A stretch of DNA of 64,000 nt from Nocardioides exalbidus (lineage in GTDB: Bacteria; Actinomycetota; Actinomycetes; Propionibacteriales; Nocardioidaceae): NCBI RefSeq assembly GCF_900105585.1, contig NZ_FNRT01000002.1, positions 4,216,001-4,280,000 on the forward strand, given 5' to 3'. This document shows positions 25,788-35,200 of this stretch, piece by piece. Position 1 is the stretch's first letter; each line of letters begins with the position of its first letter. The position numbers were made by a program, and so were the translations under genes. The notes under the pieces were generated by a model. The model did not search any database, had not been told where the DNA came from, and saw only the letters and a program-made list of their open reading frames with translations.

Positions 25788-27056
25788 GTGCGTGAGGCGC
25801 TCGCGTCCCTGACCACCCGCGGGCGGGCCTTCCTGGCTGCCGGCATCACGACGGTGGTCGCCGCGATCGTGGTCGGCCACTCCTCCGTCGTCCGCATCGG
25901 GGTGCTGGTCGCCGTGCTGCCGCTGCTGACCGCCTGGTGGGTGGGGCGCGCGCGCTACCGCCTCGCCCTGGTGCGCACGGTGTCACCGCAGCTCGTCGTC
26001 GCCGGACAGCCGTCGACCGTCGAGCTGTCGGTATTTAACGAGTCGCGCACGCCGACCGGCGTGCTGCTGCTGGAGGAGCGCCTGCCCTACGTGCTCGGCA
26101 CCCGGCCGCGCTTCGTGCTCGAGGGCCTCGGCCACGGATGGCGCCGGCACGCGACCTACCAGGTGCGCTCGGAGCTGCGCGGACAGTTCGACATCGGGCC
26201 GATGTCGGTGCGCGTCACCGACCCCTTCGGCCTCGTCGAGCTCGGCCGCACGTTCCACGCGACCTCACGGCTGACGGTCACCCCGCGCACGATCTCGCTG
26301 CCGAGCATCCCGCTCGGCGGCGCCTGGACCGGCTCGGGCGACAACCGGCCGCGCGCCTTCGCGACCGGCAGCGCCGAGGACGTCACCGTGCGCGAGTACC
26401 GCCGCGGCGACGACCTGCGGCGGGTCCACTGGCGGAGCTCGGCGCGCCTCGGCGAGCTGATGGTGCGCCGCGAGGAGCAGCCGTGGCAGTCACGCGCGAC
26501 CGTGTTCCTCGACAACCGCGGCACCTCCCACCGGGGGCAGGGCGCGGCGAGCTCGCTCGAGGGAGCGGTGTCGGCGGCCGCCTCGATCGCGGTGCACCTC
26601 GCCCACCACGGCTACACCGTCCGCCTCGTCACCGCCTCCGGCGACAGCCGCGAGACGCAGTGGCACTCGCAGACCGCCGAGGCGAGCACCGTCCCGCTGC
26701 TCGAGGCGCTGGCGATCGTCCAGCTCGACCACTCCCCTGCGCCCGACACCCAGTGGCTGGCCGAGCCGGGGCACGGCGGCCTCACGATCGGGGTGTTCGG
26801 CTCGCTCGCCGACACCGACCTGCCGTTCCTGCGCCGGCTCCAGCACCACGCCTCGTCGAGCCTGGCGATCGCGCTCGACGTCGACGCGTGGGCGCCGCAC
26901 CTGCCGGTGCAGCCCGGTCGCGGCGCCGCGACGCACCTGACCTCGAGTGGCTGGCGCTCGGTCACCCTCGGTCCGCGCGACCGCCTCGACACGGCGTGGC
27001 AGGAGCTCGGGATGATGGCGAGCCGGGCGACGGCGTCGGCGGGGGCGGCACGATGA
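25788..27056 (+). CDS. DUF58 domain membrane protein
   Basis: A 422-residue protein. Two membrane segments near the N-terminus (about 14-30 and 35-52) precede a beta-rich region with GQFDIGPMSVRVTDPFGLVE near 140-160, and then the DUF58 core around VREYRRGDDLRRVHWRSSARLGELMVRREE (residues about 200-230), which is the family signature. DUF58 proteins occur with MoxR ATPases and may be the targets they remodel; a von Willebrand-like fold has been proposed. It starts with GTG at 25788, 9 bp after moxR, and overlaps the next gene by 4 bp. Confidence 0.93.
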   Translation: MREALASLTTRGRAFLAAGITTVVAAIVVGHSSVVRIGVLVAVLPLLTAWWVGRARYRLALVRTVSPQLVVAGQPSTVELSVFNESRTPTGVLLLEERLPYVLGTRPRFVLEGLGHGWRRHATYQVRSELRGQFDIGPMSVRVTDPFGLVELGRTFHATSRLTVTPRTISLPSIPLGGAWTGSGDNRPRAFATGSAEDVTVREYRRGDDLRRVHWRSSARLGELMVRREEQPWQSRATVFLDNRGTSHRGQGAASSLEGAVSAAASIAVHLAHHGYTVRLVTASGDSRETQWHSQTAEASTVPLLEALAIVQLDHSPAPDTQWLAEPGHGGLTIGVFGSLADTDLPFLRRLQHHASSSLAIALDVDAWAPHLPVQPGRGAATHLTSSGWRSVTLGPRDRLDTAWQELGMMASRATASAGAAR

Positions 27057-29425
27057 AGTCGTCGCTGGCGTCCTCCTGGAGCTCGCTCCCCCACCAGCTG
27101 CGGGTGGCCGGCATCGCGATGCTCGCCGCCTGGACCACCGTCCTGTCGTGGCGGGTGCTCACCGAGGGCTTCGCCGAGGTCGGCATCCCGCTCCTCTTCA
27201 TCGGCGTCGTGCTCGCCGGTGGTGGCGCCGTCGCCCGGTGGAGCCGGCTGCCCGCCGTCGCGATCGTCGCCGGTCAGCTCGTCGTCGGCGCCCTGCTCGT
27301 GCTCGGCACGGTGACCGGCTCGCCGGTCCCGACGCCCGGCACGATCGACGCCTTCGTCCTCGCGGTGCAGGACGCGCTCGAGACCTCGCGCAACTACGCC
27401 GCTCCGGTGCAGGCAGGCGTCCCACCGGTCCACCCGCTGCTGCTCGTCGGCGGCGCGCTCGTGATCTGGCTCGTCGACGTCCTCACCTGCACCCTGCGCC
27501 GCGCACCCGTGGCCGGTCTTGCGCTGCTGGCGGCGTACACCCTCCCGGTCGCGGTGACCGGCGAGGCGGTCTCGTGGTGGCTCTTCGTGGTCATCGCCGG
27601 CCTCTTCCTCGCCACCGTCTTCCTCCAGCACAGCGACCACGTCACGAGCTGGGGTCGCGCGCCCGACGGCGAGAGGGGCTCCTTCTCTGTCCGGACCGGC
27701 GCGATCGGCAACACCGCCCTCGCGCTCGGCGCCGGTGCGATCGCCCTCGCCGTCGTCGTGCCCGTCGCGGTCCCGACGATGAGCATGAGCGTCTTCGACG
27801 GCAACGGTCCCGGCACCCGCGAGGTCGAGGTCAAGGACCCGATGATCGACCTGCGCCGCGACCTCCAGCGCGGCCAGGACGTCCCGCTGCTGTGGGTCAC
27901 CACGCCCGGCCCCAAGCCGTCGTACTTCCGGATCTCGGTGCTCTCCCGCTTCAACGGGTCGTCGTGGACGCCCGGCGACCGCGAGATCCCCGAGACGCAG
28001 ACCGCCACCGGACCGATGCCCGCCCTCGACGGCGTGGCGCCGGACGTGCCGCGCAAGGAGTTCCAGTACGACGTGCGCGTCGGGTCCGACTTCGCCTCGA
28101 CCTGGCTGCCGACGACCGAGCAGGTCACCCGGATCTCGGCGGGCACCGACTGGCGCTACGACGTGAACACGCGCGACTTCATCGGCGCCGACGACGACGT
28201 CACCACCGCCGACCGCACCTACGACTTCACCGGCGCCGAGCTGACCTACAACGCCGACGCGATGAACAGCGCCGTGTCGGGCGCCGGCTCCGTGGCGGGC
28301 ATCTTCAGCGAGGTGCCGCCCAGCCTCAACAACGAGATCCGCCGACTCGCGGCCAGCGTCACCGCCGACGCGCCGACCCGGTTCCAGAAGGCGCAGCTCC
28401 TCCAGCAGTGGTTCCGCCAGGACGGCGGCTTCCGCTACGACCTCAACCAGGTCGAGTCGGCCGGCAACGGCGGCGCCGACCTGCTCGCCTTCCTCAACGA
28501 CCGCGTGGGCTACTGCGAGCAGTTCGCCGCGTCGTTCGCGATCATGGCGCGCGTCATCGGCATCCCGAGCCGCGTCGCGGTCGGTTTCCTCGAGCCCGAG
28601 AAGTCGACCAACGGGTCGTGGGTCTTCTCCGCGCACGACCTCCACGCCTGGCCCGAGCTCTACTTCCCCGGCTCCGGCTGGGTCCGCTTCGAGCCGACCC
28701 CCGCAGCCCGCGCGTCCGGGGTGCCCGACTACACCGCTGCCGAGTTCGCGCCGGTCACCGAGGAGCCCTCGCCCAGCGCCAGCCGCTCCACCGAGCTGCT
28801 GCCCGACCGCGGGGAGACCGCGGACCCCGCGGCCGACACGACCACCGACGACACGAGCTCGATCCCGTGGGTCCCGGTGCTCACCGGCCTGCTCGGACTG
28901 CTCGTGCTGGCGCTGCTGCTGATGACGCCTCGACTCGTGCGCGGTGCGCGGCGCCGCCGTCGCCTCGGCGGCGACATCGAGGACCTGTGGGCCGAGCTGC
29001 GCGACGTCGCCCGGGACCTCGGGCACGCCTGGCCCGCCGGCCGCTCACCGCGCCGGGCCGGTGACTGGCTCGGGCGGTTGCTCGCCACGCCGGCCGCCGG
29101 GGGCGAGCGCCCCGACCGTCCGCGTCGCGGGCGCGACCAGGCGCCCGAGGCAGCTGCCGCCCTCGACCGGCTCGTCCAGGCGCTGGAGCGCAGCCGCTAC
29201 TCCCGTGACCCCGAGACCTTCACCGCCGAGCGGTTCACCGCCGACCTCGCCCTCGTCGAGGAGTCCCTCGCCGCGGGTGTCACGCCGCGCGAGGCACGGC
29301 GTGCCGCCTGGTGGCCGGCCTCCGTCGCGGGACGGCGTACGTCCTGGCGTCCCCGCTCCCGGTCGAGCCAGACCGAGACCTCCGACCACGAGACCAGCCG
29401 GACGGTCGACGAGCTCGTCGGCTGA
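27053..29425 (+). CDS. Membrane transglutaminase-like protein with DUF3488/DUF4129-type layout
   Basis: A 790-residue membrane protein. About six N-terminal helices (residues 15-245) are followed by a large extracytoplasmic domain holding a transglutaminase core: NDRVGYCEQFAASFAIMARV with the predicted nucleophilic Cys near 488, and the His of SAHDLHAWPELYFPGSGW near 530; the third position falls in RFEPTP. A membrane helix at about 605-625 (VPVLTGLLGLLVLALLLM) leads to a basic cytoplasmic C-domain like DUF4129. The ATG overlaps the DUF58 stop by 4 bp. As the last gene of the moxR operon it may crosslink or cleave wall or surface proteins; the substrate is unknown. Confidence 0.93.
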   Translation: MKSSLASSWSSLPHQLRVAGIAMLAAWTTVLSWRVLTEGFAEVGIPLLFIGVVLAGGGAVARWSRLPAVAIVAGQLVVGALLVLGTVTGSPVPTPGTIDAFVLAVQDALETSRNYAAPVQAGVPPVHPLLLVGGALVIWLVDVLTCTLRRAPVAGLALLAAYTLPVAVTGEAVSWWLFVVIAGLFLATVFLQHSDHVTSWGRAPDGERGSFSVRTGAIGNTALALGAGAIALAVVVPVAVPTMSMSVFDGNGPGTREVEVKDPMIDLRRDLQRGQDVPLLWVTTPGPKPSYFRISVLSRFNGSSWTPGDREIPETQTATGPMPALDGVAPDVPRKEFQYDVRVGSDFASTWLPTTEQVTRISAGTDWRYDVNTRDFIGADDDVTTADRTYDFTGAELTYNADAMNSAVSGAGSVAGIFSEVPPSLNNEIRRLAASVTADAPTRFQKAQLLQQWFRQDGGFRYDLNQVESAGNGGADLLAFLNDRVGYCEQFAASFAIMARVIGIPSRVAVGFLEPEKSTNGSWVFSAHDLHAWPELYFPGSGWVRFEPTPAARASGVPDYTAAEFAPVTEEPSPSASRSTELLPDRGETADPAADTTTDDTSSIPWVPVLTGLLGLLVLALLLMTPRLVRGARRRRRLGGDIEDLWAELRDVARDLGHAWPAGRSPRRAGDWLGRLLATPAAGGERPDRPRRGRDQAPEAAAALDRLVQALERSRYSRDPETFTAERFTADLALVEESLAAGVTPREARRAAWWPASVAGRRTSWRPRSRSSQTETSDHETSRTVDELVG

Positions 29426-29439
29426 TCCGTCCCCGCCCC

Positions 29440-29601
29440 GAGTCGGCGAAAGCTGACGCAGTCCCCCGCCGACTCGGCGCGAACTGACGTCGGCGCCCGC
29501 CGGGTCGGCGCGAGCTGACGTAGTCCCCCGTCGACTTGGCGCGAACTTCCTGCCGACTCAGCGGTGGTGGCGACCAGTTCCTGCCGACTCGGCGAGCCAC
29601 C
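29440..29601. repeat. Tandem 31-bp intergenic repeats
   Basis: Units start at 29440, 29471, 29502, 29533, 29555 and 29586. Units 1, 2, 3 and 5 are 31 bp, unit 4 is 22 bp, and unit 6 is partial. Each starts GACTCGGCG or a near match; units 1-3 continue as RANCTGACG then a C-rich run, and units 4-5 share CTTCCTGCC or GTTCCTGCC. No open frame spans them. They sit between the transglutaminase stop and the terminator. Confidence 0.85.
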
Positions 29602-29609
29602 AGACGGAA

Positions 29610-29639
29610 CGAGGCCTCCACGATGACGTGAAGGCCTCG
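29610..29639. terminator. Terminator between convergent transglutaminase and DUF3040 genes
   Basis: CGAGGCCT (29610-29617) pairs with AGGCCTCG (29632-29639), and inside it CACG pairs with CGTG after one mismatch, leaving an ATGA loop. It lies between two converging genes (stops at 29425 and 29674), so it can serve both directions. Confidence 0.75.
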
Positions 29640-29673
29640 GACGAGGTGGGGTGGAGGAGTGGGGATGAGCGGT

Positions 29674-30120
29674 TCAGAGGCCGCGCTCGCGGCGGCGGCG
29701 CCACCGCTCCTCCATGCGCTCCATGAAGGGGCTGCCCGAGCGCTGGCGCGACATCCGGCCGGGGCGGTGCTGGCGGCCACCGTCGACGACGCCAAGACCG
29801 GACTTGCCGGAGGCGCGGACCGTCGGGCTGGCGTGACCGGGGTGGCGGGCCGAGGTGAGGGCCAGGACGGCACCGCCCAGCATCACCACGAAGCCGAGGA
29901 CGCCGACGACGGTCTGGAGGATCGTGCTGACGTCGATGAGGACGGCGACGATCAGCAGGCCGATGCCGACGAGGAGGATGGCGGCACCGAGGACGACGCG
30001 GCGACGGGCGGCTCGCTGGAACGACGTGCCGCGCAGCGTGGAGGCCAGCTTCGGGTCCTCCTCGACGAGAGCGCGCTCCATCTGCTCGAGCAGTCGCAGT
30101 TCTTCCTCGGAGAGCTCCAT
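29674..30120 (-). CDS. DUF3040 membrane protein
   Basis: A 148-residue protein of the actinobacterial DUF3040 family. It begins MELSEEELRLLEQMERALVE, the typical acidic helical start, followed by DPKLASTLRG. Two membrane helices lie at about 42-62 and 67-88, and the C-terminal tail is very basic (ERWRRRRERGL). The function is unknown; homologues lie near dinB in many actinobacteria, as here. GAGGAGG lies about 5 nt upstream of the ATG. Confidence 0.92.
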   Translation of the reverse strand: MELSEEELRLLEQMERALVEEDPKLASTLRGTSFQRAARRRVVLGAAILLVGIGLLIVAVLIDVSTILQTVVGVLGFVVMLGGAVLALTSARHPGHASPTVRASGKSGLGVVDGGRQHRPGRMSRQRSGSPFMERMEERWRRRRERGL

Positions 30121-30145
30121 CGTTCCTCCTCACCTCTCTCGGGCA

Positions 30146-30151
30146 AGTCTA
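30146..30151 (-). promoter_or_regulatory. Candidate -10 element for the DUF3040 gene
   Basis: TAGACT on the minus strand lies 25 nt before the DUF3040 ATG, giving a short leader that includes its GAGGAGG ribosome-binding site. No clear -35 is visible. Confidence 0.4.
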
Positions 30152-30242
30152 GGCACGCTGTCGTGCGTACGGTAGGCGTCCTCCGAAAATTCACCCCCTG
30201 CGGGTGCATCAGGTTTCCTCGGCAGGACCCCCAAGACACCTC

Positions 30243-31424
30243 TCACGCCCTCTCCACGACCAGGCTCGCCGGCCGGACGGCCGCCGATCCGAACCTCCGG
30301 GTGGCGAGGTCGACGGCCCGGTCGGCCTCCGCCCAGCCGTGCTCGGGCTCGCCGAGCACCAGCTGGCGGTGGACCGTGGAGCGTGGCACCAGCCCCTCGA
30401 CGCGTACGCCGACCAGGCGCAGGCGGGCGCGCTGGAGACCGAGCGCGTCGAAGAGACGGGTCACGGCTCGGTGGATCTCGACGGTCACGTCCGTGGCCTC
30501 GGGCATCGTGCGCGAGCGGGTGATGGTGGTGAAGTCGGCGAAGCGGACCTTGAGGGTGATCGTGCGCCCGGCGACGCCGGCGGACCGCATCCGGCCCGCC
30601 ACCCGCGCCGAGAGGCGGAGCAGCTCGCGGACGATCACCTCACGGTCGTCGGTGTCGCGGGAGAAGGTCTCGTCGGCACCCATCGACCGCTCGGGTTCGT
30701 GCGGTCCGGCGGACGGGGTGAGGTCGGCGCTGTCGGTGCCCCACGCCAGGTCGTGGAGGTGGCTCCCGAGGTGGTGGCCGACGGCGCGCTGGAGCGTCCG
30801 CAGCGGCGTGTGGGCGACGTCGCCGACGGTGAGCAGGCCGAAGCGCTGCAGCAGCGCCTGCGTCTTCTCCCCCACGCCGTAGAGCTCGCCGACGTCGAGC
30901 GGATGGAGGAACGTCGTCACCTCGCCCGGGCGCACCACGATCACGCCGTCGGGCTTGGCCCGCCGGCTGGCCAGCTTGGCCACCGAGACGGTGGCGGCGA
31001 CGCCGACCGAGCAGGTGATGCCCTGCTCGTCGTGGACCGTCGAGCGCAGCTGCTCGGCGATGACGGCCGGTGGACCGAGCCGCCGGGTCGAGCCGCGGAC
31101 GTCGAGGAACGCCTCGTCGAGCGAGACCGCCTGCACGATCGGCGTGACCTCGCGGAAGGTCTCCATCACCGAGGCCGAGACGCTGGTGAAGGTGTCGAAG
31201 TCGGGTGACAGCACGACGACGTGCGGGCACAGGCGGCGTACGCGGGTCATCGGCAGCGCCGAGCGCACGCCGTAGCGCCGGGCGACGTAATTGGCGGCGA
31301 GCACCACACCCCGCCCGCTGCCGCCCACCACGACCGGCTGGTCGACGAGGTCGGGGCGCTCGCGCAGCGCGACGGAGGCGTAGAACGCGTCCATGTCGAC
31401 GTGGAGGATCGGGGTGTCGGTCAT
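30243..31424 (-). CDS. dinB: Translesion DNA polymerase IV (DinB)
   Basis: A 393-residue Y-family polymerase. It begins with the catalytic block HVDMDAFYASV at residues 8-18, and the second metal site SLDEAFLDV lies near 101-109 with the conserved SLDEA. SVGVAATVSVAKLASRRAKP near 140-160 and the helix-hairpin-helix motif VGELYGVGEKTQALLQRFG near 178 are typical; the little-finger domain fills the C-terminus. All acidic catalytic residues are intact, so it should be active. The C-terminus has no clear beta-clamp motif that I can see. It follows the methyltransferase by 33 bp, probably in one transcript. Confidence 0.95.
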   Translation of the reverse strand: MTDTPILHVDMDAFYASVALRERPDLVDQPVVVGGSGRGVVLAANYVARRYGVRSALPMTRVRRLCPHVVVLSPDFDTFTSVSASVMETFREVTPIVQAVSLDEAFLDVRGSTRRLGPPAVIAEQLRSTVHDEQGITCSVGVAATVSVAKLASRRAKPDGVIVVRPGEVTTFLHPLDVGELYGVGEKTQALLQRFGLLTVGDVAHTPLRTLQRAVGHHLGSHLHDLAWGTDSADLTPSAGPHEPERSMGADETFSRDTDDREVIVRELLRLSARVAGRMRSAGVAGRTITLKVRFADFTTITRSRTMPEATDVTVEIHRAVTRLFDALGLQRARLRLVGVRVEGLVPRSTVHRQLVLGEPEHGWAEADRAVDLATRRFGSAAVRPASLVVERA

Positions 31425-31457
31425 GCCGCACCCCGGTCGGCCGGGCGTCGCCCGGAC

Positions 31458-32195
31458 TCAGCGCGTGGCGATGACGTGCAGCTGCGTGGCGAGGGGGAGG
31501 TATTCCGCACGGGTCGCCACGGCGCGCTCGAGCTCGACGAGCGCGGCGGTCGCACCGGGCTCGAGGTCGAGCAGGCTGCCGGGCACGAGGTCGGCGAAGA
31601 CCCGGACGGCCTGGACCGAGGACGCGTCGAGACCCGCGGCACCGAGCAGGCCGACGAGCTCGTCGTGGGTGAACCGCCGTCCGCCCCGGCCCGCGGCCCC
31701 CTCGGTCGCCTCGCCCTCGAGCAGCTCGCGGGCGGCCTGGAAGTGCCCGGCCATGGCGCGCGCGACGACCGCGGCGTGCCGCTGGGCGACGAGCAGGCTG
31801 AGGTGGCCGCCCGGGCGCAGCACTCCGGCGATCGAGGCCAGCGAGGCCGCCGGGTCGTCGACCATCTCGAGCACGCCGTGGCACAGCACGAGGTCGGCCT
31901 CGTCGACGAGCGTGGCGAGGTCGGAGAGGTCGCCCTGCTGTCCGGTGACCCGGTCGGCGACGCCCCGCTCGCGGGCGCGGCGGTCGAGGGAGGCGAGGGC
32001 GTCGGGGCTGGGGTCGATGACCTGGACCGTGTGGCCGAGCTCGGCCAGCGGAACGGCGAACCCTCCGGTGCCGCCGCCGATGTCGACGATGCGGGCGTGC
32101 TCGCTGCCGTCGGCCTCGAGGAGCTGGCGCACGCCGTCCCAGACCACGCCGGCGCGGACGGACTGGCGACGGTCGCTGGCAGAGGGCTGGGCCAT
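31458..32195 (-). CDS. Class I SAM-dependent methyltransferase
   Basis: A 245-residue methyltransferase. The SAM motif I is IVDIGGGTGGFAVPLAEL near 36-53, motif II VQVIDPSPDAL near 57, and the post-motif LVLCHGVLEMVDDPAASLASI near 103-123 is usual for small-molecule type enzymes. The C-terminal third (LEGEATEGAAGRGG and onward) is variable. The substrate is not predictable; similarity in layout to CmoA/UbiE-like enzymes is generic. A TAGGGT hexamer 7 nt before the ATG marks a leaderless promoter, so this gene and dinB can be expressed apart from dnaE2. Confidence 0.88.
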   Translation of the reverse strand: MAQPSASDRRQSVRAGVVWDGVRQLLEADGSEHARIVDIGGGTGGFAVPLAELGHTVQVIDPSPDALASLDRRARERGVADRVTGQQGDLSDLATLVDEADLVLCHGVLEMVDDPAASLASIAGVLRPGGHLSLLVAQRHAAVVARAMAGHFQAARELLEGEATEGAAGRGGRRFTHDELVGLLGAAGLDASSVQAVRVFADLVPGSLLDLEPGATAALVELERAVATRAEYLPLATQLHVIATR

Positions 32196-32202
32196 GCGGG
32201 CA

Positions 32203-32208
32203 ACCCTA
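32203..32208 (-). promoter_or_regulatory. Leaderless -10 element, methyltransferase
   Basis: TAGGGT on the minus strand ends 7 nt before the ATG at 32195, so transcription would start at or next to the start codon. This gives methyltransferase-dinB a promoter separate from the LexA-controlled one. Confidence 0.55.
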
Positions 32209-32238
32209 GTGGCAGGCCGGTGCGCGACCGGCAGGCCG

Positions 32239-35200
32239 TCATCCCGGGCTCCCAGGGCTGCGGTGCCACAGGTGGCGCGCGACGTCCCGCACCGCGTCGC
32301 CGGCGGGCCGGACGTCGGCGTAGGGCGAGAGCTGGAAGCCGCTGCTGTGGACCAGCACGCGACGGTGCGGCGGCTCCTCGGCCACCGCTTCGTGGCGACG
32401 CGTGAGCTCGGCGCGGACGAGGTCGACGCCTTCCTCGGTCGTGCGGGCGCGCTGCCAGAGCGCGTGGAGCAGCGGCAGCTCCCAGGCGCCGGTGGCCCGG
32501 ACGGAGACGCCGCGGCGTCCCGTGCGGCGCAGCTCGCCGCGCACGAGCAGCAGCCACGACGAGAAGACGGTGGCGGCGTAGGGACCCTGGGCGTCCTCGA
32601 AGAACGTCGCGTCGACCGGGCCGGTGCCGTCGTCGACGGTCAGGAAGACCACGCGGCGCCCGGACCGGATCGGCGGGGTCTGGGTGGCGACCTTGACCCC
32701 CGCGACCAGCAGCTCGGACCGGCTGCGGCGCTGCAGCAGGTCGCGGCTGCGGGTGACGCCGAGCGCGTCGAGGAACGGGTCGTAGCCGGCGATAGCGTGC
32801 TGGCTGACGTCGAGGCCGAGGATCTCCAGCTCGGCGCGCATCCGCTCCACGCTGGTCATCTCCGGCAGCCCCGTCGGCCGCTCCCCCGGCTCGCCGGGCT
32901 CGTCGCCGAGGCGGAGGGTGAGCTGCACCGACTCGGCCTCGACGACCGGGCGGCTCGCCCGCGACTGTGCGGCGGCTCGTGCCCAGACACCTCCGTCGGC
33001 CAGCGCGTGCCGCTCCGTGGAGTCGGCGGCGGCCCGCGTCGTGGGGTCGGAGCTGTTGCGCCGCGCGGCCTCGGCGGCCGTGACGGTGGCCGGGAGCGGA
33101 GCGCGGCCACGGGACAGGCCGCGGGCGCGCGAGGCCCGCTCCAGCGAGCGCGCGTGCAGGTCGAGCTCGGCGACCTGGAGCAGCAGGTCGCGCCGGGTCA
33201 CCCTGCCCCGGCGGGTGAGCGTGCGATCGCCGGAGCCGATGCCGTAGACCCCGTCGAACCCGCCCGCCAGCACCAGCCGCTCGAGGATCGGCCGCGACAC
33301 CCGCGCCCGGTGGAAGAAGTCGGACAGCGAGACGTAGGGGGCGCCGTCGCGGGCCTCGACGATCCGCGCGACCTCGGCCTCGCTGATCCCCTTGACGTCG
33401 GTGAGCGAGAGCCGGATCGCGTGCCCCTCCTCGGAGGCGCCGCGCTCGACGGCGTAGTGCGACCCGCTGGCGTTGACGTCGAGCCCGAGCACTCCCACGC
33501 CGAGCTGGCGCGCGTCGTCGAGGATCAGGCGCTTGGGGTACATGCCCGGGTCGTGGGTGAGCACGCCCGCCAGGAAGTGGGCCGGCCAGTGCGCCTTGAG
33601 CCAGGCGGACTGGTAGGTCGGGAGCGCGAACGCAGCCGCATGGGCCTTGCAGAAGCCGAACGACGCGAACGCCTCCAGGATCGTCCAGACCTGCGCGACG
33701 ACCGGCTCGGCGTAGTCGCGCGCGGCGGCGCGGGCGAAGAACCAGGTCTTCGTGGTGGCCATCCCCGAGGTCGTGCCGAGCGTCCGGCGCACCTCGTCGG
33801 CCTCGTCGTTGAGGACCCCGGCGAACCGGGCGATGATCTCGATGACCTGCTCGTGGAAGACGACCACGCCGCGGGTGCCCGCGAGGATCGGACGCAGGTC
33901 GTCGTGGAGGTAGTGGGGCTCGGTCCACCCGTGCTTGGCCTCGAGGTAGGGGGTGACCATGTCGCTCTGGACCGGGCCGGGCCGGAACAGCGAGATGTCG
34001 GTGATGATGTCGTCGAAGGACTCGATGCCGGACTTGCCGACGAGCTCGCGCTGGCCCGGTGACTCGATCTGGAAGACGCCGAGGGTCTTCGCCGAGCTGA
34101 TCAGGTCGTAGGTCGTGGTGTCGTCGAAGGGCACCTGCACCTCGTCGTCGAGGTCGAGCTCGACGCCGTCGACGCGGGAGATCTCGGCGACGGCGTGGGC
34201 CATCGCCGACTGCATCCTGATGCCGAGGACGTCCAGCTTGAGCAGGCCCAGGTCCTCGACGTCGTCCTTGTCGAACTGGCTCATCGGGAAGCCCGCCCAC
34301 GAGGCCTCGACCGGCGTGCGGTCGAGCAGTGTGGCGTCGGAGAGCAGCACGCCGCACGGGTGCATGGCGATGTGGCGGGGCAGTCCGTCGAGCCGCTCGA
34401 CGAGGCCGAAGAAGTGGTCGAGCGCTCCGTCACCCAGTCCGCTGGCCCGCAGCTCGGGCAGGTCGCGCAGCGCCATCCGGGCATCGCGGGCGCGGATGTG
34501 CGGGAAGGCCTTGGCGATCGCGTCGACCTCGCCGGGCGGCATGCCGAGCGCGGCACCGACGTCGCGGACGGCGTGGCGCACGCGGTAGGTGTCCATCATC
34601 GAGACCGCCGCGCACCGCTCGCCCCCGAAGCGGTCGAGGATCGCGCGGTAGACCTCCTCGCGCCGCGCGGACTCGACGTCGATGTCGACGTCCGGCAGCG
34701 AGACCCGCAACGGCGAGAGGAACCGCTCCATCAGCAGCCCGTGGCGGATCGGGTCGACCCCGGAGACGCCGAGGAGGTAGTTGACGACGCTGCCGGCACC
34801 CGACCCCCGCGCCGCGCGCCGGATGCCCATCGCGCCGATCAGGTCGGTGACGTCGGCCACGGTGAGGAAGTAGGACGCGTAGCCCAGCGTCGCGATGATC
34901 TCGAGCTCGTCGTCGATGCGCTTCCACACGACCTGCATCGGGCCGTTGCCGTAGCGCCACCCGATCGCCGCCTCGCACCGGTGGCGCAGCAGGGCATCGG
35001 CGCGCTGCTGTCGAGACGTCGTTCGCCCGTCATCGCGGGACGCGAGCAGGCTCGCCCCTCGCGCCAGCTCGAGCTCGGGGAGGTGCACCTCGCCGATGCC
35101 GAGGTCGGCGCGCGGGTCGAGCGCGCACCGGTCGGCGACCAGCCGGGTGCGGGCGAGAAGGCGCCCGGCCTCGACCTCGCCGTCACCGAGCCCGGCCAGA

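Noticed and set aside
31425..31457. A LexA box directly before dinB
   Set aside because: The 33-bp gap holds no TCGAAC-N4-GTTCGA palindrome; only the box at 36975-36990 fits.
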